This document shows positions 45,121 through 55,655 of a DNA stretch of 64,000 nucleotides, piece after piece. The notes beneath the pieces are model-generated. The model had not been told where the DNA came from and did not search any database. It saw nothing but the letters and a program-made list of their open reading frames with translations. Both the position numbers and the translations under genes were made by a program. The stretch is taken from contig WGNR01000012.1 in assembly GCA_016124445.1 (NCBI GenBank), positions 248,001 through 312,000 on the forward strand, in the 5' to 3' direction. Each line of letters begins with the position of its first letter. The stretch's first letter is position 1. The stretch comes from a bacterium (GTDB taxonomy: Bacteria; Planctomycetota; Planctomycetia; Pirellulales; Pirellulaceae).

Positions 45121-46236
45121 ATGAGTGACGTTCAAGAAACCGTGGAATCCACCGTCGAAACCAAAGCCAAACCAAGCAAGTCGCTTGGATTCTGGGCAAC
45201 CAGCTGGCGATACTATCGGCGTCGCTTCTTCGCGATGGCAGGACTGATCTACGTGATCTTTCTGGGATTGGTCGCCATCTTTTCTCCTATGATTGTCGGC
45301 ACCAAGCCGATCATCTGTTACTACAAGGGAAGCATCTACTTCCCAGCAATGGGCTATTACAATCCGAGTTGGGAAAACGCCATCTTCACCACCGGCGACC
45401 ACTTCGAGAATCGTTACGAGCCCAACCTTCAAAAGAACGATCCCAACAGTTGGGCCATCTGGCCGTTGATCCTCCAAGATCCTGTCGAACGCGTCGGCGA
45501 CGACTGGTTTGAGGGGCGGACCGCTAATCCGACCGATATCGCTGGCGGTCCAAGTTGGAAAAACTGGTTCGGCACCAATAGTGTCGGGGTCGATGTTTTC
45601 GCTCAACTGGTCCATGGCACGCGGATCGCACTGCTGGTCGGGTTTGTCTCGATGGCGATTGCTTCGGCGATCGGCATCTTTATTGGGGCGGTATCTGGTT
45701 ATTATGGCGGCTGGATGGATTTCATCCTCTCCCGCATCATCGAAGTGGTCCTCTGCGTTCCGACACTGGTCCTGGTAATTGCCTTGTTGGCCACGGTCGT
45801 CAGCCCCAGCATCTGGCAGGTCGTGTTTGTGATTGGGTTGACCAGTTGGACCGGGATCGCTCGTCTCACACGGGCCGAATTCATGAAGATCAAACAAATC
45901 GAGTACGTCTCGGCTGCCCGAGCGATGGGTGCGAGTCCTTACCGGATCATGTTCGTTCATATCCTTCGCAATGCGTTGGCGCCGATTTTGGTGCCGATCA
46001 GTTTCGGTATTGCCGCGGCGATCTTTACTGAGAGTGCCCTTAGCTTTCTGGGCATTGGTGCCAACTCAGAGACACCGACCTGGGGAGATTTGCTGAAGCA
46101 GGGCCAAGACCACATTCTCTCTATGTGGTGGCTCAGTTTCTTCCCTGGCCTGGCGATCTTCACCACTGTGTTGGCCTACAACCTGATCGGCGAAGGGATT
46201 CAAGAAGCCACCGACCCACGTACCCGCGACGCCTAA
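45121..46236 (+). CDS. Oligopeptide ABC transporter permease, DppC/OppC type
   Basis: 371 residues from ATG 45121. The first helix (FFAMAGLIYVIFLGLVAIFSPM) is followed by an extracytoplasmic segment of ~115 residues (KNDPNSWAIWPLIL, NPTDIAGGPSWKNWFGTNSVGVDVF), much longer than in Escherichia coli OppC. Five more helices follow, with the EAA loop EYVSAARAMGASPYRIMFVHILRNA. The longer loop may match the enlarged binding protein. It follows the previous permease at two bases, so they are coupled. Confidence 0.93.
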   Translation: MSDVQETVESTVETKAKPSKSLGFWATSWRYYRRRFFAMAGLIYVIFLGLVAIFSPMIVGTKPIICYYKGSIYFPAMGYYNPSWENAIFTTGDHFENRYEPNLQKNDPNSWAIWPLILQDPVERVGDDWFEGRTANPTDIAGGPSWKNWFGTNSVGVDVFAQLVHGTRIALLVGFVSMAIASAIGIFIGAVSGYYGGWMDFILSRIIEVVLCVPTLVLVIALLATVVSPSIWQVVFVIGLTSWTGIARLTRAEFMKIKQIEYVSAARAMGASPYRIMFVHILRNALAPILVPISFGIAAAIFTESALSFLGIGANSETPTWGDLLKQGQDHILSMWWLSFFPGLAIFTTVLAYNLIGEGIQEATDPRTRDA

Positions 46237-46258
46237 ATGCGAGTCGAATCCGCGCACC

Positions 46259-48133
46259 ATGAATAACATCTTGCTCCATGTCGATAACCTGCGGACCTAT
46301 TTCCATGGCGAGGAAACCGTCAAAGCAGTCGACGGTATTTCGTTCTCGCTGGCCGAAGGGGAAACGCTCGGCATCGTGGGCGAATCAGGTTCCGGCAAGT
46401 CGGTCACGTCGCTCTCGATCATGCAGTTGTTGGCCCGCAGCGCAAAGATTGAAGGAGGTTCGATTTCGTTTCTGGGAACCGACTTGGTCCGCCTGCCCGA
46501 TCCCGCCATGCGGAAGATTCGCGGCAAAGATATCAGCATGATCTTCCAGGAGCCGATGACCTCGCTCAATCCGGTCTTCACGGTCGGATCTCAGGTCATG
46601 GAAGCAATTCAGTTGCATCAGCAAACATCCTGGAAGGAAGCTCGGCAAAAGACGATTGATCTCTTCGACGAAGTCGGCATTCCTGAACCCGATAAGCGAG
46701 TCGACTACTATCCGCATCAAATGTCAGGCGGGCAGAAGCAACGGGTGATGATCGCCATGGCGCTGAGCTGCAATCCCAAGCTGCTGATTGCCGACGAACC
46801 GACCACCGCGCTTGACGTGACGATCCAGGCCCAGATCCTCGATATCCTCCGCCGCCTGCGCGACGATCGCGGCATGTCGATTCTATTCATCACGCACGAC
46901 CTGGGCGTGATCGCTGAAATCGCCGACCATGTGCTGGTGATGTATCGGGGTAAAATCGTCGAGAATGGCAACATTCAGCAGATCTTCGAGAACCCCAAGC
47001 ATCCGTACACCAAGGGCCTGTTGGCGTGCCGACCGCGACTTGATACTACCTTCCGCCGCTTGCCGACCGTCAGCGATTTCATGCAGTCGAAAACCACTGC
47101 CAGCGGGATCGAGATCACCGAGAAAAAGCTTCCCCAGGAAGAATTTGACAAGCTGATGTCGCGCGGACGCGGCCGGTTGCTGCACCCCAAGCCATCGCTC
47201 AAACAGATGGGACACGAGTGGCGCGACGGCCAATACTCAGCCGATACCAAGTGCGTGGCCGAAGACGAAGCACCGCTCCTTTCGGTCCGTGACCTGAAAG
47301 TTCACTTCCCGATCCGTAAAGGGATCTTCTCGCGAATCAAAGGCCACGTGAAAGCGGTCGACGGGATCAATTTCGACGTTTACCGCGGACAGACCTTGGG
47401 GCTGGTTGGGGAATCAGGCTGCGGCAAGACAACCACCGGCCGGGCCATTCTGCGTTTGATCAAAGCGACCGGTGGCAATGTCGTCTTCGAGGGAACCGAC
47501 ATTCGTTCTCTCCGCGGCCAGGCGCTACGCGAAATGCGAAAGCGGATTCAGATTATCTTCCAGGATCCCTACGGCAGCTTGAACCCGCGCATGACGATCG
47601 AGTCGGCGATTCGCGAACCGATGATCATCCAGAAGATCGGCAGTTCTAAAAAAGAGCAGCAGGAACGGGCCGCGCAGTTAATGACCGAAGTCGGCATGAA
47701 TCCTGATTTCCTGCGTCGTTATCCGCACGAGTTTTCCGGCGGACAACGCCAACGGATCTGCATTGCCCGGGCACTCGCCGTTGAGCCAGACTTTCTGGTC
47801 TGTGACGAATCGGTTTCCGCGCTCGACGTCTCGGTTCAGGCCCAAGTGCTCAACCTGCTGAAAGACCTGCAAGAGAAACGTGGGTTGACCTATATCTTCA
47901 TCAGCCACGATCTGAGCGTGGTGAAATTCATGGCCGACATGATGGCCGTGATGAATGAAGGGAAGATCGTCGAATTCGGCCCGGCCGAAGCAATCTATGC
48001 CGATCCGCAACAGGAATATACCCGCAACCTGATCAGCGCCACCCCGCGCGACGATATGGACAGCATCAAGAAGCGTCAAGCCGAACGCCACGAGGCTCTG
48101 CAAGCCCGACTCGGTTCCGCCACGCCGGCGTGA
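46259..48133 (+). CDS. Fused OppD-OppF type ABC ATPase
   Basis: 624 residues holding two complete nucleotide-binding domains. The first (OppD-like, ~1-265): Walker [10 protein letters not shown], signature [15 protein letters not shown], Walker [13 protein letters not shown]. The second (OppF-like, ~335-600): [39 protein letters not shown]. The linker holds the usual Cys-containing substrate-gate tail CRPRLDTTF, a possible iron-sulphur remnant with only one Cys. One chain would power both permease subunits. The stop is 8 bp from that of the DgkA-like gene opposite. Confidence 0.94.
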   Translation: MNNILLHVDNLRTYFHGEETVKAVDGISFSLAEGETLGIVGESGSGKSVTSLSIMQLLARSAKIEGGSISFLGTDLVRLPDPAMRKIRGKDISMIFQEPMTSLNPVFTVGSQVMEAIQLHQQTSWKEARQKTIDLFDEVGIPEPDKRVDYYPHQMSGGQKQRVMIAMALSCNPKLLIADEPTTALDVTIQAQILDILRRLRDDRGMSILFITHDLGVIAEIADHVLVMYRGKIVENGNIQQIFENPKHPYTKGLLACRPRLDTTFRRLPTVSDFMQSKTTASGIEITEKKLPQEEFDKLMSRGRGRLLHPKPSLKQMGHEWRDGQYSADTKCVAEDEAPLLSVRDLKVHFPIRKGIFSRIKGHVKAVDGINFDVYRGQTLGLVGESGCGKTTTGRAILRLIKATGGNVVFEGTDIRSLRGQALREMRKRIQIIFQDPYGSLNPRMTIESAIREPMIIQKIGSSKKEQQERAAQLMTEVGMNPDFLRRYPHEFSGGQRQRICIARALAVEPDFLVCDESVSALDVSVQAQVLNLLKDLQEKRGLTYIFISHDLSVVKFMADMMAVMNEGKIVEFGPAEAIYADPQQEYTRNLISATPRDDMDSIKKRQAERHEALQARLGSATPA

Positions 48134-48141
48134 CGAAAAGA

Positions 48142-48534
48142 CTAGCCTGGGAACTGGATCGTCCACCAACGCCAGAATGGACTCCAGAAGATGATCAAGC
48201 CCATCAGTACTGCCATCAGGCTGCTGAACAGAACCGCCCCGCTGGCGACGTCGAGCCCGATTTTGATGTGGTTGTTTTCTTCTTGATCGATCGCTCGGGC
48301 CAGGGATTCCAGCGCGGTGTTAATCAACTCCAGGCTGATCACAAAACTGATCGTAAGCAGCAACATGGCCCAGCGGCCAGTATCGATCTGAAGCAATACA
48401 CCGAGCGAAATAGCGAGGGCAGCGGCTGGCAGTTGGACGCTGAAGCTTCCTTCGTTGCAAAACGCCCAGAACAATCCCGAGAACGCCAGGCCGAATTTGC
48501 GGAGCCAACCCCGCGGTGTCATTTCGTTCTTCAT
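48142..48534 (-). CDS. dgkA: DgkA-family lipid kinase (diacylglycerol/undecaprenol kinase)
   Basis: 130 residues with three membrane helices. Family marks: RKFGLAFSGLFWAF, a Glu-rich EGSFSVQ, and the core ELINTALESLARAID followed by HIKIGLDVASGAVL (the D-x-A-x-G-A-V pattern). It phosphorylates diacylglycerol or undecaprenol at the inner membrane. The gene is 29 bp after the LptD-like gene and may be co-transcribed, linking it with envelope building. Undecaprenol versus diacylglycerol cannot be decided here. Confidence 0.88.
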   Translation of the reverse strand: MKNEMTPRGWLRKFGLAFSGLFWAFCNEGSFSVQLPAAALAISLGVLLQIDTGRWAMLLLTISFVISLELINTALESLARAIDQEENNHIKIGLDVASGAVLFSSLMAVLMGLIIFWSPFWRWWTIQFPG

Positions 48535-48563
48535 CGCCGGAGCGTCCCCTTTGCGCGTGCGAG

Positions 48564-51500
48564 CTATTCCAAGCCCTGTGCTCCCAGCGGCGGCAGGGGC
48601 TCGCCATTGATCTTACTGTATTGACCGGTGGCAAAGAATCTCGGCTCGAAGTTGATGCCGATGCCGACGTTGTTGCGGCTGTTGTTGATGTTGAAGTTCA
48701 GCGTGAACAAGCTCGACTCGCCGATACGCGTCAGGAAGATGTTCTGTCCCAGGTTGCGGTCCTGCACCAGGTCGTACGACGTACCCAGCCCGCCAAACCA
48801 TTTCTCGCTCAAGCGATACTGCAGCGATGCGACCAGCAGTTTGCTGCGGAATGGCTGAATCGTGTTGGTATAGCTCACATACAGATTGCCGACCTGGGTA
48901 CGATTGATGTAACTACCGATGGTCATCGTTTGCAGACCGTTGTCGAACAAGTCCCAGAAACCGTTCGAGAAGACCGACAAGCGGTTGCCGACCTGCCAGT
49001 CGAAATCGTAATTCAACAGGCCCAACGTCTGGCCGAAGTTGTCACGATTCTTGTCGGGGAAGAGGGTTCCACCGACATCAAGTTTGATCCAGTCGATGAT
49101 CTTTTCGTTGCCGGGGCCGCCTCGCTTGGTTTGCCAGACCTGGTGAAGCTGTAATTTTGCCGCGGCAACGTCGTTCGCGATCTCTCCCACCGGCGAAGTC
49201 ACCAGCCCTTGCTGATTGGAGCGGAACGCATAGTACCGCGGGTCGACCGAGGTCGGAACCGGCGTACCGACAGGCAAGCCGTAAGTGTTGACCGGGAAGC
49301 GGCGTTGGAATGCTTCTTGCGAATCGTCGTTCAGCTTGTCGTAGATCGCTACCCGAGCCAGGTTCTGGCTCGAATCGGCGTAGTACATGTCACCGTACAG
49401 CGTCACCTTGTGGGCGACGCCATTCAAGTTAAGCAATTGGCTTTGGATCGATCGGTTTGCCGTCCAGGCCATGATGCTGCCGCGGACGCCCCCTTGAACC
49501 AATCCCCGCAGCATGTCGTTGCCGTTGAGATCTTGCTGCTGGTAGGTCAGATCACCCATCGCGTACGGAACGATCTTCGCGCCCAAGATTTCCATTGGTG
49601 CATCGATCTCGTGCCGCGTCGATCCGACGATTCCTTCCACGTCGGTTTCATAGGGCAGGGGAGTCCACTTGGCGAGTTCTGCCGGATCCTTCGGAGCGGC
49701 GGAAGGTCGCAGTCGGGCGTAGCCGATACTCGAATGCGACAAGTAGGTCAGCCGGTCGAACAACAGCGGCTGCCCCAGCATGTAGTGGTCTAGCTTCGGC
49801 ATCCATTCGGTCTGCATGAAGAAGTCGTTCACGCGCGACGAGCCATAGATATTAAAGCTTTGGTTGTCGACCAGCTTCTTGAGTTCAAACGACGTATCGA
49901 AGTCTTTCTGCGTGTCCCAATCTTTCTCGTAGAACGATTCCAGGAAGTTGCGGTCGGAAATCAAACCCAACTGACCGGTGAACTGGAAGTCCCAGAAAGT
50001 CATTTGGCGATGGCGTCCCCAGACTCTTCCACGCCAGTTGGTTTCTGGCGGAAGGTTGCGGCGATCGGCACCCAGGTTATCGGTCCCGGTGTCATGAATC
50101 CCCCATGCTTCGAGAAAACCAGTGGCCGGGTTATTGAAGTACGGGAAGAACGTATTGTTGAAGTTAAACTGCGTGCCGACGCCAACTCCGCGCATCGAAA
50201 GGTAGTCGAGATCGGTGACCCATTCGGTTCCTTCCCACGGATTGTCGATGCCCAGGATTTCGTAGTTGTCGAATTCACTGCGGACCTGGAAACCAAAGAC
50301 CTGGTCGTTCTTGAAGCTGATCTTGTTCAGATAAAAGACCGGGTCATTGATATCGGCCGACAACACAGGCCAATAGAAGACCGGGATGCCGCTGACGTAG
50401 ACGGTATTGTTTCGCGACGTCGCCAACCGCTTGTGATCGATTTTCGGCTGGCCGGTCAGTGGGTCGATCTGCGCTTCGCCGGTGATTGGATTTGCCAGCA
50501 CCGATTCCTGGTCGGTGTATTCAATCTGGCTCGACTGGAACCAATATCGCGGCACGCCCATGCGGCTGGTCGTGATCGCCGCCCCAAAAGCTTGGAAGTG
50601 GGCCGGGTCGACCTGTTGTAGAACGTCTGCCTTCAGACGGACCAGGCCCTTATAGTCTGGGATCGGCGTGAGCAGTTCGGCACTCATGATCATGCCGTAC
50701 TTTTCCTGCACGTTGTAATACATCCGCTCGGCGTAGATAACTTTCTCGCCCTGGTGAAAGACCACGTTTCCTTCCAGGTAAACCTCGTAGGCACCATCCC
50801 CCACGGCACCTTCGGCGGTCGAAAGTCCTTCCAGGCCATTCTTCGACCAGATAATCGCCCGGTCGGCCAACAGGCTGACCGAATCGAGTTCGCCCAGTCC
50901 TTCCACGATCAGGTTCATCCCTTGATCGAAGCGTCCGATCGTTTCACCGGTGTTCGGATCGGTTTCGACATCGAGGTGATAGCCAGTCGAATATCGCTGC
51001 AGCAATCGAACGCGGATCTGCGGCTGCTCGACCGAAAACGCCGGCGGCATTGGTTCGCCGGCATCGTATTGAATCTGCTGAATCGGCTGCTCGCGAACAA
51101 CCTTGGCAACGTAGTCGTCGTCGGAAGGCTGGGCGCTGCGGCCACGATGGTAGATCGCCGGCGCGACCGCAGGGGGTGCTTTCGTGTCATCGACCGGAAG
51201 TTCGACTCGCGACGTCGTGAACATCTGCCCCAACCAGGTCGGGCCTTGATAGATCGCCGGACCATCGTCCGAGTCGAGCCAATTGACGTACGCCTTGTTT
51301 TCGAGATAGACGGTCACCTTGTGCGGCACCAGGCGAAACGGCTGGGCGTATTCAATCCACAAAACAGCATCTTGCGCCTTGGCAATCGTGTTGCCTTGCG
51401 TGATTTCGCAATTGCCGCTGAGGATCCAGACTTCCTTGTCACCATCTTGCCAATGTCGTGCGTCGTCGGCACGCACTTTGATCGGCTGCCGTTGGTCACC

Positions 51501-51605
51501 GCGAGGAAGGTGAATTTCTGCCGAGGAAGATGCCGATAGAACGACAAGCAGTAAGAGCGGCGCGCACATCTTGAGCGCACGCGTAAAGCACGCAATCGCG
51601 CGCAT
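48564..51605 (-). CDS. LptD/OstA-like outer-membrane assembly protein
   Basis: About 1013 residues. A signal peptide (LLLLVVLSASSSA) is followed by an LptA-like OstA_N domain (~20-140; PIKVRADDARHWQDGD, VWILSGNCEITQGNT), a second OstA-type stretch (~230-330; RAIIWSKNGLEGL, AEGAVGDGAYEVYLEGN) and a long beta-rich part typical of a barrel with alternating strands (~450-1010; FGFQVRSEFDNYEI, LYVSYTNTIQPF, LVASLQYRLSEKW). LptD inserts lipopolysaccharide into the outer membrane. The usual C-terminal Phe is not seen (it ends in a Leu/Glu-rich tail). Start uncertain: ATG 51605 or 51569; the frame continues to 51779. Confidence 0.85.
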   Translation of the reverse strand: MRAIACFTRALKMCAPLLLLVVLSASSSAEIHLPRGDQRQPIKVRADDARHWQDGDKEVWILSGNCEITQGNTIAKAQDAVLWIEYAQPFRLVPHKVTVYLENKAYVNWLDSDDGPAIYQGPTWLGQMFTTSRVELPVDDTKAPPAVAPAIYHRGRSAQPSDDDYVAKVVREQPIQQIQYDAGEPMPPAFSVEQPQIRVRLLQRYSTGYHLDVETDPNTGETIGRFDQGMNLIVEGLGELDSVSLLADRAIIWSKNGLEGLSTAEGAVGDGAYEVYLEGNVVFHQGEKVIYAERMYYNVQEKYGMIMSAELLTPIPDYKGLVRLKADVLQQVDPAHFQAFGAAITTSRMGVPRYWFQSSQIEYTDQESVLANPITGEAQIDPLTGQPKIDHKRLATSRNNTVYVSGIPVFYWPVLSADINDPVFYLNKISFKNDQVFGFQVRSEFDNYEILGIDNPWEGTEWVTDLDYLSMRGVGVGTQFNFNNTFFPYFNNPATGFLEAWGIHDTGTDNLGADRRNLPPETNWRGRVWGRHRQMTFWDFQFTGQLGLISDRNFLESFYEKDWDTQKDFDTSFELKKLVDNQSFNIYGSSRVNDFFMQTEWMPKLDHYMLGQPLLFDRLTYLSHSSIGYARLRPSAAPKDPAELAKWTPLPYETDVEGIVGSTRHEIDAPMEILGAKIVPYAMGDLTYQQQDLNGNDMLRGLVQGGVRGSIMAWTANRSIQSQLLNLNGVAHKVTLYGDMYYADSSQNLARVAIYDKLNDDSQEAFQRRFPVNTYGLPVGTPVPTSVDPRYYAFRSNQQGLVTSPVGEIANDVAAAKLQLHQVWQTKRGGPGNEKIIDWIKLDVGGTLFPDKNRDNFGQTLGLLNYDFDWQVGNRLSVFSNGFWDLFDNGLQTMTIGSYINRTQVGNLYVSYTNTIQPFRSKLLVASLQYRLSEKWFGGLGTSYDLVQDRNLGQNIFLTRIGESSLFTLNFNINNSRNNVGIGINFEPRFFATGQYSKINGEPLPPLGAQGLE

Positions 51606-51795
51606 TGGGCTGGCCGTGCGCGCCGTCGGACTTGTCCTGCGAGGGGGAAACAGGGTCCTGGCTTCCTTGCCGGTTGACTCTGATGTGGAACATTCTCGTC
51701 GTCGCCAGCGATCTAACCCTAGACGACTTCGAGACTTTAAAGCGGGGCGGATTATAGAGATGCGCCCCCGGCAGAGCAAGCCAGCTTCGGCCGGA

Positions 51796-53115
51796 TTAAC
51801 GCTTGCCCAGCCTACCTACGACCCACTGCGTGCCAGCACATGCTAGCACCGCCAAAACCGGAACCAACGGCGAGCGCATCCGCATGTTGCTCCAGAAAAA
51901 CATGTGCACCAGCGTGAAGCTGCCGACCAACATCAGCGCCGCCATCCAGCCTGGCTGCCAAAGCCGTTTGCCAAGGGCGATCAGCCCCACAATTACCAGG
52001 GCAAACTGAACCAGGTACCACGCGCCGATCGCGTAACGAACCATCCTCCGTGTGCCGCTTTCGTCGGTGTTGATAGCATGTGGTAGCGGTCGCCAGAACA
52101 TCCCCAATCGGACCAGACTACTGTAGGCGGCCATGCCGGGGTTCTGCTGCATCGCCTTGAATGCTTCGCGGTACGCGGCTCGATCACGCTCCAGTTCGCT
52201 AGCAGACGTCCCCAGGTAAGGATGGCGATTGGAGAAGCCTTCGTGGAACTCCTGGTTGTCCCAGACTGGCTCTTTCCCCGACTTCAGGTATTCGTAGTAC
52301 GAATCGTTATTGCTCCACAGCAAGGTATGTCCCCCGTGCGTCGTTCCGATCACTGGGGCCTCGAACACCAATACATTGCGTACGACCCAGGGAGCAAGCA
52401 AAAAGACCAGCGTCATCCCATAGGCTGCAATCGAAGTGGCCCGCAACGACCATTTCTTGGTGCAGGCCAGCAGAACCAGCGGCAACAAGGCAGCCCAGAC
52501 CAAAAAAGTTGGCCGGCAATAGATGGCCAAGGCCACCGCTCCGGCGACATTCATGCTGCGGATCGTGAAATCGCGATTGAGGGAAACCTCTTGGGCCTCT
52601 TCCAAGGTATGGCATACAGCGGCAACGGCCACCAGCGTCAGTATCGCCAGGCAGGTTGCCAGCGTTTCGGTCATGACCAGCGTCGACTGATTGAGCAGAA
52701 TCGGATCGATCGCCACCATCATCGCCGCCAGGCTTCGCCACCGAGCCAACCCAATTTGGGTAGCCCAGAAAAATGTCAACCCTACGGTAATGACTCCCAA
52801 ACTGACATGTAGCATGAGGACATCGGTCGGCGAGATTTCCCCCGACATCCCCGTAAACGCCAAAACAAGCGGATAAAGCGGGGGCCGGAATGCGGTTGGT
52901 TCGACAGGGTCTTCCAACGTGAATGATTGCAGTTGCAAAATATTTCTGGCCAGAAGGCGATAGCCGTCTGGATCGTCCGAGTAGTTCTCGAGCTGTGCGT
53001 AGCCAACCGCTCCGCGAATTGCCAGCGCCAAGACCAGCACAAGATACCACTGCCAATCGAGCCAGACGCTGGTTCGGGCAGGCGGCGTGGGAACTGGTTC
53101 CGGGGTGGACTCCAT
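51796..53115 (-). CDS. GT39-like (PMT/ArnT family) glycosyltransferase
   Basis: 439 residues with about ten membrane helices. The first loop holds the acidic pair in LENYSDDPDGYRLLARNI, typical of the catalytic first periplasmic loop of the ArnT/PMT superfamily, followed by FRPPLYPLVLAF. These enzymes move sugars from polyprenyl-phosphate to lipids or proteins outside the membrane. The acceptor is unknown. ATG 53115 has GGAG ten bases upstream. It precedes the LptD-like gene (190 bp) and is divergent from the RND transporter. Confidence 0.85.
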   Translation of the reverse strand: MESTPEPVPTPPARTSVWLDWQWYLVLVLALAIRGAVGYAQLENYSDDPDGYRLLARNILQLQSFTLEDPVEPTAFRPPLYPLVLAFTGMSGEISPTDVLMLHVSLGVITVGLTFFWATQIGLARWRSLAAMMVAIDPILLNQSTLVMTETLATCLAILTLVAVAAVCHTLEEAQEVSLNRDFTIRSMNVAGAVALAIYCRPTFLVWAALLPLVLLACTKKWSLRATSIAAYGMTLVFLLAPWVVRNVLVFEAPVIGTTHGGHTLLWSNNDSYYEYLKSGKEPVWDNQEFHEGFSNRHPYLGTSASELERDRAAYREAFKAMQQNPGMAAYSSLVRLGMFWRPLPHAINTDESGTRRMVRYAIGAWYLVQFALVIVGLIALGKRLWQPGWMAALMLVGSFTLVHMFFWSNMRMRSPLVPVLAVLACAGTQWVVGRLGKR

Positions 53116-53222
53116 CGCGTTAAACGCTCCGGTGAAGACGACTCGTATGAAGATGGGGACTTCGTAGAATATAGCAGACGTTCGCCCCGGCCGCCGACGA
53201 CCCAGCAAGGGAATCAAACGAA

Positions 53223-55511
53223 GTGAAGAGTTTGTTCGAGAAATGGATTTCCCTCCGCATCTGGCTACTGCTGATTGGCCTGATGCTCACCGCTGGGACG
53301 GTCTACTACGGACAAAACCTGGCTTTCGATCGCTCGATCGAAAACATGTTTGCCGCCAACGACCCACTATTGCTGGCCCACAAGCGCTTTAACGAAATCT
53401 TCGGCGGCAACGAAGTGGTGATGGGGGTCTATCAAGATCCGGATCTTTTCAATCCCGACGGAAGCGGAATGGATCGAGTCGCGGACGTTCGCGCGAAGAT
53501 CGAAGCGCTGGACGGCGTTCGCGAAGTCCTTTCGCTCGATCGCAAATTGACGCGCGGATTTGTGATCGATCCGGAATCAACCATTGGAGATCAACTGAAA
53601 AAGCTGTTTACCGGCTATACCCACAACCGCGAAGCCAACATCGTTGCGCTGCCGATTCAACTGGTTCCCCGCGACAACACCAACGTCAGCCGGGTTCAAT
53701 TGATTGGCCAGTTGCGGGACACCTTCGCCCAACTTCCCGGAGGGATGATCACCGGAGAACCGGTCATGGTGGTCGATGGCTTTCGTTACGTCGAAGAAGA
53801 TGGTGCCCGGCTGGGCTGGGCCACGTCGATCCTGTTGGCCTGCGTGATCTTGCTGGTCTTTCGCAGTCTGCGGTGGATGGCGATCGCGATCATCATCGTT
53901 CAGGTCACCTTGCAATGGACCCATGCCGCACTAGCCATCAGCGGAATGCAATTGAGCATGGTCAGTTCGATGCTGACCGCCATCGTTACGGTGATCGGCG
54001 TGGCGACCGTAGTACATTACATCCTGCGATTCCGCGACTACCGCGATGCCGGCCAATCGCCCCCTGAAGCGTTGGCGTCCGCTTCGCAGTATCTGTTGGC
54101 CCCTGTCTTCTGGGCGTGTGCCACCGATGCGGTTGGCTTCTCGGCGCTGCTGGTAACCAACGTCGGACCGGTGCACGATTTTGGCATCATGATGGCTGTC
54201 GGCGCGATGCTTGTTCTGCCGGCCGTATTGGTCTTCATGCCAGCACTGGTCCTGCTTGCCAAGTGGCCGAGCGTCGATCCCGCCAAACCATGGGGAGACG
54301 AGAAACTAAGCAGCGGTCTTTCGCACACGGTCGATTCGATCGTCAACCGCCCGATTCTAATCAGCAGCTTGATTCTCGCGGCATTCGCCATTTCGCTGTG
54401 GGGTGCCACTCGTTTGAAGGTCGAAAGTGACTTCACCAAAAACTTCCGCGAGTCGACACCGATCGTCAAAGCGTATTCGTTCGTTGAAGATCGCCTGGGA
54501 GGCTCCGGCGTTTGGGACGTTGCCATCCCGGCCCCCAATCCGTTGACTTTTGAATACGTCAAGGAAGTCCAGGATCTGGAAGACCGCCTCAGGACCGAAG
54601 TCCCTGAGCTGTCAAAAGTTTTGAGCCTGGCTGATGTGGTCGTCACGTTGAAAAAATCGTTTGAAAAGAAAAGCTTCTTCCGATTGCCAGATTACATGGT
54701 GATGGCCGCCGGCATGTCAGCGTTTCAATCGCAGATGCCCGAGACGCTCAAATCGCTCTACGCAGAAGATCCCCAGAACCCGGGGCAATACTGGTTCCGC
54801 ATCATGCTGCTGTCCAAGGAACGGCAAGACGCCGCCGCGAAGGAGAAAGCGATTCAGGCCGTTCGCAGGGTCGTGGCCCAATACCACGCAGAGAAGCTGG
54901 CTGCCATCCAGGCCCAGGCCAAGGAAAAGCAGGACAAGGCGGACGAGATCTACCAGCCAGAGCCAATCGTCAGTGGGTTCTTCGTCCTGCTGACCAACCT
55001 GATCGACAGCTTGATCCGCGATCAGTGGCGGGCGTTCGCGTTTGCGGTCGGCGGGATCGGGCTGACCATGACGGTCGCCTTTCGCAGTCTGAAACTTGCC
55101 TTGCTTGCCCTGATCCCCAATATCCTGCCGATCATGATGGTGACCGGCATGTTTGGTCTGTTGAATTACCACATCAACATGGGAGCGGCCATGATAGCGG
55201 CCGTATCGATGGGCCTGGGCGTCGATGCGTCGATTCACTACATCTATGGCTACCGGCGGAGTATTGCCGCAGGAAACGATCCTGGGGTCGCCTTAGTCGA
55301 AGTGCAAAAAAGCGTCGGCAAAGCGGTCATTTTTGCCACATTCGCCCTGATCGCCGGGTTTAGCGTGCTTTGCCTGAGTGACTTTGTCCCCACCATCTAC
55401 TTCGGGGTGCTGGTCGGCCTGACCATGCTGGGGGCTTTGGCCGGAAACCTGGTGATTTTGCCGCTACTGATCAAGATCTTCGTGATCGGGCGGACTCCGG
55501 TCCAGCCGTAG
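53223..55511 (+). CDS. RND/MMPL-family transporter
   Basis: 762 residues from a GTG. The topology is the HAE/MMPL repeat: one helix, a ~180-residue outer loop, five helices, a short helix, a second outer loop (~400-580) and five helices. Typical segments are MQLSMVSSMLTAIVTVIGVATVVHYILRF, VFWACATDAVGFSALLV and MAAVSMGLGVDASIHYIYGYRR. The family exports lipids or hopanoid-like molecules using the proton gradient. No membrane-fusion partner is encoded nearby. A basic linker helix (KEKAIQAVRRVVAQYH) is present in the second loop. Confidence 0.9.
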   Translation: MKSLFEKWISLRIWLLLIGLMLTAGTVYYGQNLAFDRSIENMFAANDPLLLAHKRFNEIFGGNEVVMGVYQDPDLFNPDGSGMDRVADVRAKIEALDGVREVLSLDRKLTRGFVIDPESTIGDQLKKLFTGYTHNREANIVALPIQLVPRDNTNVSRVQLIGQLRDTFAQLPGGMITGEPVMVVDGFRYVEEDGARLGWATSILLACVILLVFRSLRWMAIAIIIVQVTLQWTHAALAISGMQLSMVSSMLTAIVTVIGVATVVHYILRFRDYRDAGQSPPEALASASQYLLAPVFWACATDAVGFSALLVTNVGPVHDFGIMMAVGAMLVLPAVLVFMPALVLLAKWPSVDPAKPWGDEKLSSGLSHTVDSIVNRPILISSLILAAFAISLWGATRLKVESDFTKNFRESTPIVKAYSFVEDRLGGSGVWDVAIPAPNPLTFEYVKEVQDLEDRLRTEVPELSKVLSLADVVVTLKKSFEKKSFFRLPDYMVMAAGMSAFQSQMPETLKSLYAEDPQNPGQYWFRIMLLSKERQDAAAKEKAIQAVRRVVAQYHAEKLAAIQAQAKEKQDKADEIYQPEPIVSGFFVLLTNLIDSLIRDQWRAFAFAVGGIGLTMTVAFRSLKLALLALIPNILPIMMVTGMFGLLNYHINMGAAMIAAVSMGLGVDASIHYIYGYRRSIAAGNDPGVALVEVQKSVGKAVIFATFALIAGFSVLCLSDFVPTIYFGVLVGLTMLGALAGNLVILPLLIKIFVIGRTPVQP

Positions 55512-55532
55512 GGCAAACTGCGGCTGGGTTCC

Positions 55533-55562
55533 TTGCCAATAGCGGTGGTTCTCTGCTAGAAT
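55533..55562 (+). promoter_or_regulatory. Promoter of the 29-residue ribosomal-type gene
   Basis: TTGCCA (55533-55538) and TAGAAT (55557-55562) are separated by 18 bp; the GTG start is about 94 bp downstream. Confidence 0.6.
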
Positions 55563-55655
55563 GCGACGTTTCCACTTGAATTAGATTCCCCTCTATGGGG
55601 ATTGAAACCATATTTCACAGACAGATTTCATCGCGGAAACGCTACGGAGAATTTC

